DNA of 17,944 nucleotides from Comamonadaceae bacterium. GTDB taxonomy: Bacteria; Pseudomonadota; Gammaproteobacteria; Burkholderiales; Burkholderiaceae_C. How positions within the stretch are numbered: the stretch's first letter is position 1; each line of letters opens with the position of its first letter. Where the stretch lies: the NCBI GenBank assembly GCA_947374705.1, contig CANCDA010000028.1, positions 1 to 17,944 of the forward strand, in the 5' to 3' direction. The notes under the pieces were generated by a model. It was not told where the DNA came from and ran no database searches. It saw nothing but the letters and a program-made list of their open reading frames with translations. Made by a program: the position numbers and the translations under genes. This document shows, in pieces, positions 15,002 through 17,944 of this stretch.

Positions 15002-16045
15002 TCATTCGCTGGTGAAGATGGAGCCTAAGTGATCCATGCGCTCCAAAGCCATACCGCAACCGCGCACCACGCAAGTCAGTGGGTCTTCGGCCACCAACAC
15101 GGGCAGGCCGGTTTCTTCGGACAACAAGCGATCCAGATCGCGCAGTAAGGCTCCGCCGCCGGTCAACATCATGCCGCGGTCGGCAATATCGGCACCCAGT
15201 TCAGGCGGGGTTTGCTCCAGCGCGTTTTTGACGGCGGAGACGATGTTGTTGAGCGGGTCAGTCAGGGCTTCCAGAATTTCATTGCTGGAGATGGTGAAGC
15301 TGCGCGGCACGCCCTCAGACAGATTGCGCCCGCGCACTTCCATTTCCTTGACCTCGCTGCCGGGGAAGGCCGAGCCAATTTGTTTTTTGATGGACTCAGC
15401 CGTAGGCTCGCCAATCAGCATGCCGTAGTTGCGACGGATGTAGTTGATGATGGCCTCGTCGAACTTGTCGCCGCCCACGCGCACACTGCCCTTGTAAACC
15501 ATGCCGCCCAGCGAGATCACACCGACTTCAGTGGTGCCACCGCCAATGTCCACCACCATGGAGCCAGAGGCCTCGGACACGGGCAAACCCGCGCCGATGG
15601 CTGCGGCCATGGGTTCTTCGATCAAAAACACCTCGCTCGCGCCCGCACCCAGTGCAGATTCGCGAATGGCACGGCGCTCGACTTGGGTTGAGCCGCAAGG
15701 CACGCAAATGATGATGCGTGGGCCGGGCTTGAATACACCACGAGGGTGCACCATCTTGATGAATTGCTTGAGCATTTGCTCAGTGACGGTGAAGTCGGCA
15801 ATCACGCCATCTTTCATCGGGCGAATGGCCTCGATGTTGCCGGGCACCTTGCCCAGCATGGCCTTGGCTTCTTTGCCCACGGCTTGAATGGTTTTTTTGC
15901 CCTGTGGCCCACCTTCATGGCGAATGGCCACGACCGAAGGCTCGTCCAGCACAATACCTTTGTCGCGCACGTAAATCAGGGTGTTGGCTGTCCCCAGATC
16001 GATCGCCAAATCTGAAGAAAAATACCGACGAAATGACCCAAACAT
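15002..16045 (-). CDS. mreB: Rod shape-determining actin homologue MreB
   Basis: Bacterial actin that forms membrane-bound filaments and directs side-wall synthesis. The protein is 347 residues, the same as E. coli MreB. It begins with an amphipathic membrane-binding stretch (FGSFRRYF). Phosphate-1 loop AIDLGTANT is at 14-22, phosphate-2 is VVDIGGGTTEVGV, and the adenosine motif MLTGGGALL lies near the C terminus. I chose the ATG at 16045 because AGAGG lies six nt upstream on the coding strand; an in-frame ATG at 16066 would add seven residues (MPSERIF) made from the ribosome site itself. It is the first gene of the mreBCD-mrdA operon, divergent from gatC. Confidence 0.99.
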   Translation of the reverse strand: MFGSFRRYFSSDLAIDLGTANTLIYVRDKGIVLDEPSVVAIRHEGGPQGKKTIQAVGKEAKAMLGKVPGNIEAIRPMKDGVIADFTVTEQMLKQFIKMVHPRGVFKPGPRIIICVPCGSTQVERRAIRESALGAGASEVFLIEEPMAAAIGAGLPVSEASGSMVVDIGGGTTEVGVISLGGMVYKGSVRVGGDKFDEAIINYIRRNYGMLIGEPTAESIKKQIGSAFPGSEVKEMEVRGRNLSEGVPRSFTISSNEILEALTDPLNNIVSAVKNALEQTPPELGADIADRGMMLTGGGALLRDLDRLLSEETGLPVLVAEDPLTCVVRGCGMALERMDHLGSIFTSE

Positions 16046-16248
16046 GAAAATCCTCTCTGAGGGCATGGCAGACGCGTCGGCCCACCACCACCCATTTGAC
16101 TGTTAAAAACCATTCACGACACTCAAAACCTGCGCGGACAGAAAAGTGTCGCCTAAAGGCGGGATAATACTCCATCCCCCTGTAAATGACCCCGTCTCGT
16201 GCTCTCAAATCATGAGTGCTTTACACCCGGTTTCAACTCTTTTTCGCC
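16046..16248. promoter_or_regulatory. Divergent mreB/gatC promoter region with dyads
   Basis: This spacer must drive mreB (minus) and gatC (plus). An inverted pair, CGACACT (16117-16123) and AGTGTCG (16145-16151), abuts a tight palindrome, CGCCT-AA-AGGCG (16150-16161). Directly beside it is an AT box, GATAATA (16163-16169), that reads as a -10 on either strand (GATAAT or TATTAT); no good -35 is seen for either. A further minus-strand option is TTGAAA with CATGAT 16 nt downstream, within about 16210-16236. If mreB starts near 16157, its leader would carry the first dyad. Assignments are inferred. Confidence 0.4.
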
Positions 16249-16548
16249 ATGTCACTGACTGCACTTGATATTTCCCGGATTGCCAATCTGGCACGCCTGG
16301 AACTCAGCCCCCCAGAAGCCGAGCGCATGCTCGGCCAGATCAATGATTTTTTCAGCATTGTTGAAAAAATGCGCGCCGTGGACACCACGGGCATTGAGCC
16401 ACTGGCGCACCCCATGGCGACCATCCAGGACGTCGCCTTGCGCCTGCGCGAAGACGTGGTCAGCGAGCCTAATAACCGCGAAGCCAACCAAGCCAACGCC
16501 CCCGCCGTTGAAATGGGCCTGTTCCTCGTTCCCAAGGTCATCGAATGA
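16249..16548 (+). CDS. gatC: Asp-tRNA(Asn)/Glu-tRNA(Gln) amidotransferase subunit C
   Basis: Small subunit of the GatCAB amidotransferase, which converts mischarged Glu-tRNA(Gln) or Asp-tRNA(Asn) to the amide form; GatC wraps around GatA and GatB. It is 99 residues, the usual size, with the family landmarks ISRIANLARLELSP, LGQINDFFSIVEKM, the Pro-rich turn TTGIEPLAHPM and the basic LRLREDVV segment. ATG 16249 gives the conserved start; no Shine-Dalgarno sequence is visible. An in-frame start further upstream (16216) would add 11 residues with no family similarity. It overlaps gatA by ATGA. Confidence 0.96.
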   Translation: MSLTALDISRIANLARLELSPPEAERMLGQINDFFSIVEKMRAVDTTGIEPLAHPMATIQDVALRLREDVVSEPNNREANQANAPAVEMGLFLVPKVIE

Positions 16549-17944
16549 GCCACCTAACCCCCGAACTGCATGACCTCTCCGTGGCCGCGCTGGCCCAGCA
16601 CCTGCGCGAGCGCAAGGTTTCAGCCGTCGAAACCGCTCAACACTTTTTGATGAGAGTCAAAGCGAACGAATCCCTTGCTGCTTTTGTGGATTTGAATGAA
16701 GACGCCACCCTGGCCCAGGCCCGTGCAGCCGATCAAGCCTTGGCCGCAGGGACAGCGGGGCCGCTGGCCGGCGTGCCCATCGCCCACAAGGATATTTTTG
16801 TCACCCGCGATTTTGTGGCCACAGCAGGCTCACGCATGTTGGCCGGCTACCGCTCGCCCTTTGATGCCACCGTCGTGCAGCGCCTGGGCCAAGGCGTTGC
16901 GGGCGACAACAAGTCAGGTGCGGGCATGGTGACGCTGGGCAAAGTCAGTTGTGATGAATTTGCCATGGGCTCGGCCAATGAAAAATCAGCCACGCCGCCG
17001 TTGGGGCACAGCAGCCCGACCCCGGTGCGCAACCCTTGGGACGCCAGCCGTATTCCAGGTGGCTCGTCCGGTGGCAGTGCAGCAGCCGTGGCCGCGCGCT
17101 TGGCCCCTGCCGCCAGTGGCACAGACACGGGCGGCTCGATCCGACAGCCCGCCTCGTTTTGCGGCATCACCGGCATCAAGCCCACCTATGGCCGGGCCTC
17201 ACGCTACGGCATGATTGCCTATGCCTCCAGCCTGGATCAAGCTGGCCCCATGGCGCGCAGCGCCGAAGACTGCGCCTTGTTGCTCAGCGCCATGTGCGGG
17301 CCTGATTTGGACCGTGATTCGACCTCACTGGATGTGCCTGCCGAGGACTTTTCGCGCTCGCTCAACGATTCGATCAGCGGCCTGCGCATCGGTATCCCTC
17401 AAGAATTTTTCGGCGAAGGCTTGTCGCCCGATGTGCGCACGGCAGTCGATGCCGCGCTCAAGGAGTATGAAAAACTCGGTGCTCAACTGGTGCCCATTTC
17501 CCTGCCCCGCACCGAGCTGTCCATCCCCGTGTACTACGTCATTGCGCCCGCCGAAGCGTCGAGCAACCTGAGTCGCTTTGACGGCGTCAAGTTCGGCCAC
17601 CGCGCCTCGGACTACACCGACCTGGTGAGCATGTACAAAAAAACCCGCGCTGAAGGCTTTGGCGATGAGGTCAAGCGCCGCATCATGGTCGGGGCCTATG
17701 TGCTGAGCCACGGCTACTACGACGCCTACTACCTGCAAGCGCAAAAAATCCGCCGCATGATCGCCGACGACTTTCAAAATGCGTTCAAGACCTGCGACGT
17801 GATTGCCGGCCCCGTTGCCCCCACGGTTGCCTGGAAAATCGGCGAAAAAGCCGACGACCCAGTGGCCAACTACCTGGCCGACATCTTCACCCTGCCCGCC
17901 TCACTGGCTGGGCTGCCTGGCATGAGCGTGCCTGCGGGTTTTGC
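16545..17944 (+). CDS. gatA: Asp/Glu-tRNA amidotransferase subunit A, 3' end outside the window
   Basis: Glutaminase subunit of GatCAB, an amidase-signature enzyme that frees ammonia from glutamine. The ATG at 16545 overlaps the gatC stop (ATGA). About 466 codons are present with no stop before the edge, so some tens of residues are missing. The catalytic Ser-cisSer-Lys triad is complete: K82 in AHKDIF, S174 in PGGSSGGSA and S198 in TDTGGSIRQPA. The gap from K82 to S174 is 92 residues against 75 in Staphylococcus aureus GatA (K79/S154/S178, from memory). The extra residues sit at about 115-126 (GQGVAGDNKSGA, before GMVTLGK) and about 150-160 (TPPLGHSSPTP, before VRNPWD). The frame is open through both, so they are insertions, not frameshifts. 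gatB would be expected next. Confidence 0.96.
   Translation, partial: MSHLTPELHDLSVAALAQHLRERKVSAVETAQHFLMRVKANESLAAFVDLNEDATLAQARAADQALAAGTAGPLAGVPIAHKDIFVTRDFVATAGSRMLAGYRSPFDATVVQRLGQGVAGDNKSGAGMVTLGKVSCDEFAMGSANEKSATPPLGHSSPTPVRNPWDASRIPGGSSGGSAAAVAARLAPAASGTDTGGSIRQPASFCGITGIKPTYGRASRYGMIAYASSLDQAGPMARSAEDCALLLSAMCGPDLDRDSTSLDVPAEDFSRSLNDSISGLRIGIPQEFFGEGLSPDVRTAVDAALKEYEKLGAQLVPISLPRTELSIPVYYVIAPAEASSNLSRFDGVKFGHRASDYTDLVSMYKKTRAEGFGDEVKRRIMVGAYVLSHGYYDAYYLQAQKIRRMIADDFQNAFKTCDVIAGPVAPTVAWKIGEKADDPVANYLADIFTLPASLAGLPGMSVPAGF

Noticed and set aside
16887..16925. A possible frameshift in gatA at the unusual GQGVAGDNKS stretch
   Set aside because: The same frame gives conserved GatA sequence before and after, so it is an insertion.
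16696..16932. Short plus-strand open frames within gatA (also 16951-17214 and 17215-17571)
   Set aside because: They are off-frame shadows; the real gatA frame runs unbroken from 16545 to the window edge.
1..17944. CRISPR arrays, tRNA genes, insertion sequences, phage or defence genes
   Set aside because: Reading the whole window showed no regularly spaced repeats, cloverleaf-like segments, transposase motifs or defence-family proteins.

Overview
This is a gene-dense chromosomal stretch from a betaproteobacterium, most likely a member of the Comamonadaceae (Burkholderiales). The evidence is the moderately high GC content, the F1 ATPase tail, the yggS/pilT/pilU block, an orphan Bug-type (TctC-like) binding protein, the mreBCD-mrdA cluster facing gatCA, and a GC-rich intergenic element of a type I recall from Comamonadaceae. 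The genus cannot be fixed from sequence alone. I see no tRNA, rRNA, CRISPR array, insertion sequence, phage gene or plasmid gene. Seventeen protein genes are supported; one is cut by the right edge (gatA).

Layout. (1) 46-1906, plus strand: the end of the atp operon, atpD and atpC, closed by a clear intrinsic terminator at 1954-1984. (2) 2174-4288, plus: an unassigned 704-residue membrane protein with a zinc ribbon. Its stop codon overlaps that of the convergent PLP-binding gene yggS (4285-4986, minus). (3) 5034-7328, plus: the type IV pilus retraction ATPases pilT and pilU, divergent from yggS and separated from each other by a GC-rich palindromic element. They are followed by a 3-hydroxyisobutyrate-dehydrogenase-family gene (7379-8260). 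(4) 8273-9507, minus: a DiaA/GmhA-type SIS protein overlapping a two-BON-domain outer-membrane lipoprotein (dolP/yraP), the same neighbour pair as E. coli diaA-yraP. (5) 9508-11585, plus: a leader region with a strong terminator, a TSUP (YfcA-like) permease and a Bug-family periplasmic binding protein. (6) 11592-16045, minus: the rod-shape operon mreB-mreC-mreD-mrdA, with 4-nt ATGA overlaps at mreC/mreD and mreD/mrdA. rodA, which often follows mrdA, is not there. (7) 16249-17944, plus: gatC and gatA of the tRNA-dependent amidotransferase, again with an ATGA overlap, divergent from mreB.

Most genes are housekeeping: energy (ATP synthase), twitching motility (PilT/PilU), cell elongation and wall synthesis (MreBCD/PBP2), envelope integrity (DolP), PLP homeostasis (YggS) and aminoacyl-tRNA synthesis (GatCA). 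No defence system or other obviously new multi-gene system is visible. The points most worth a second look are the architecture of the 704-residue protein, the terminator leader in front of the TSUP gene with its duplicated 9-mer, the DiaA-like protein that keeps GmhA catalytic residues, the missing rodA, and the insertions in GatA.
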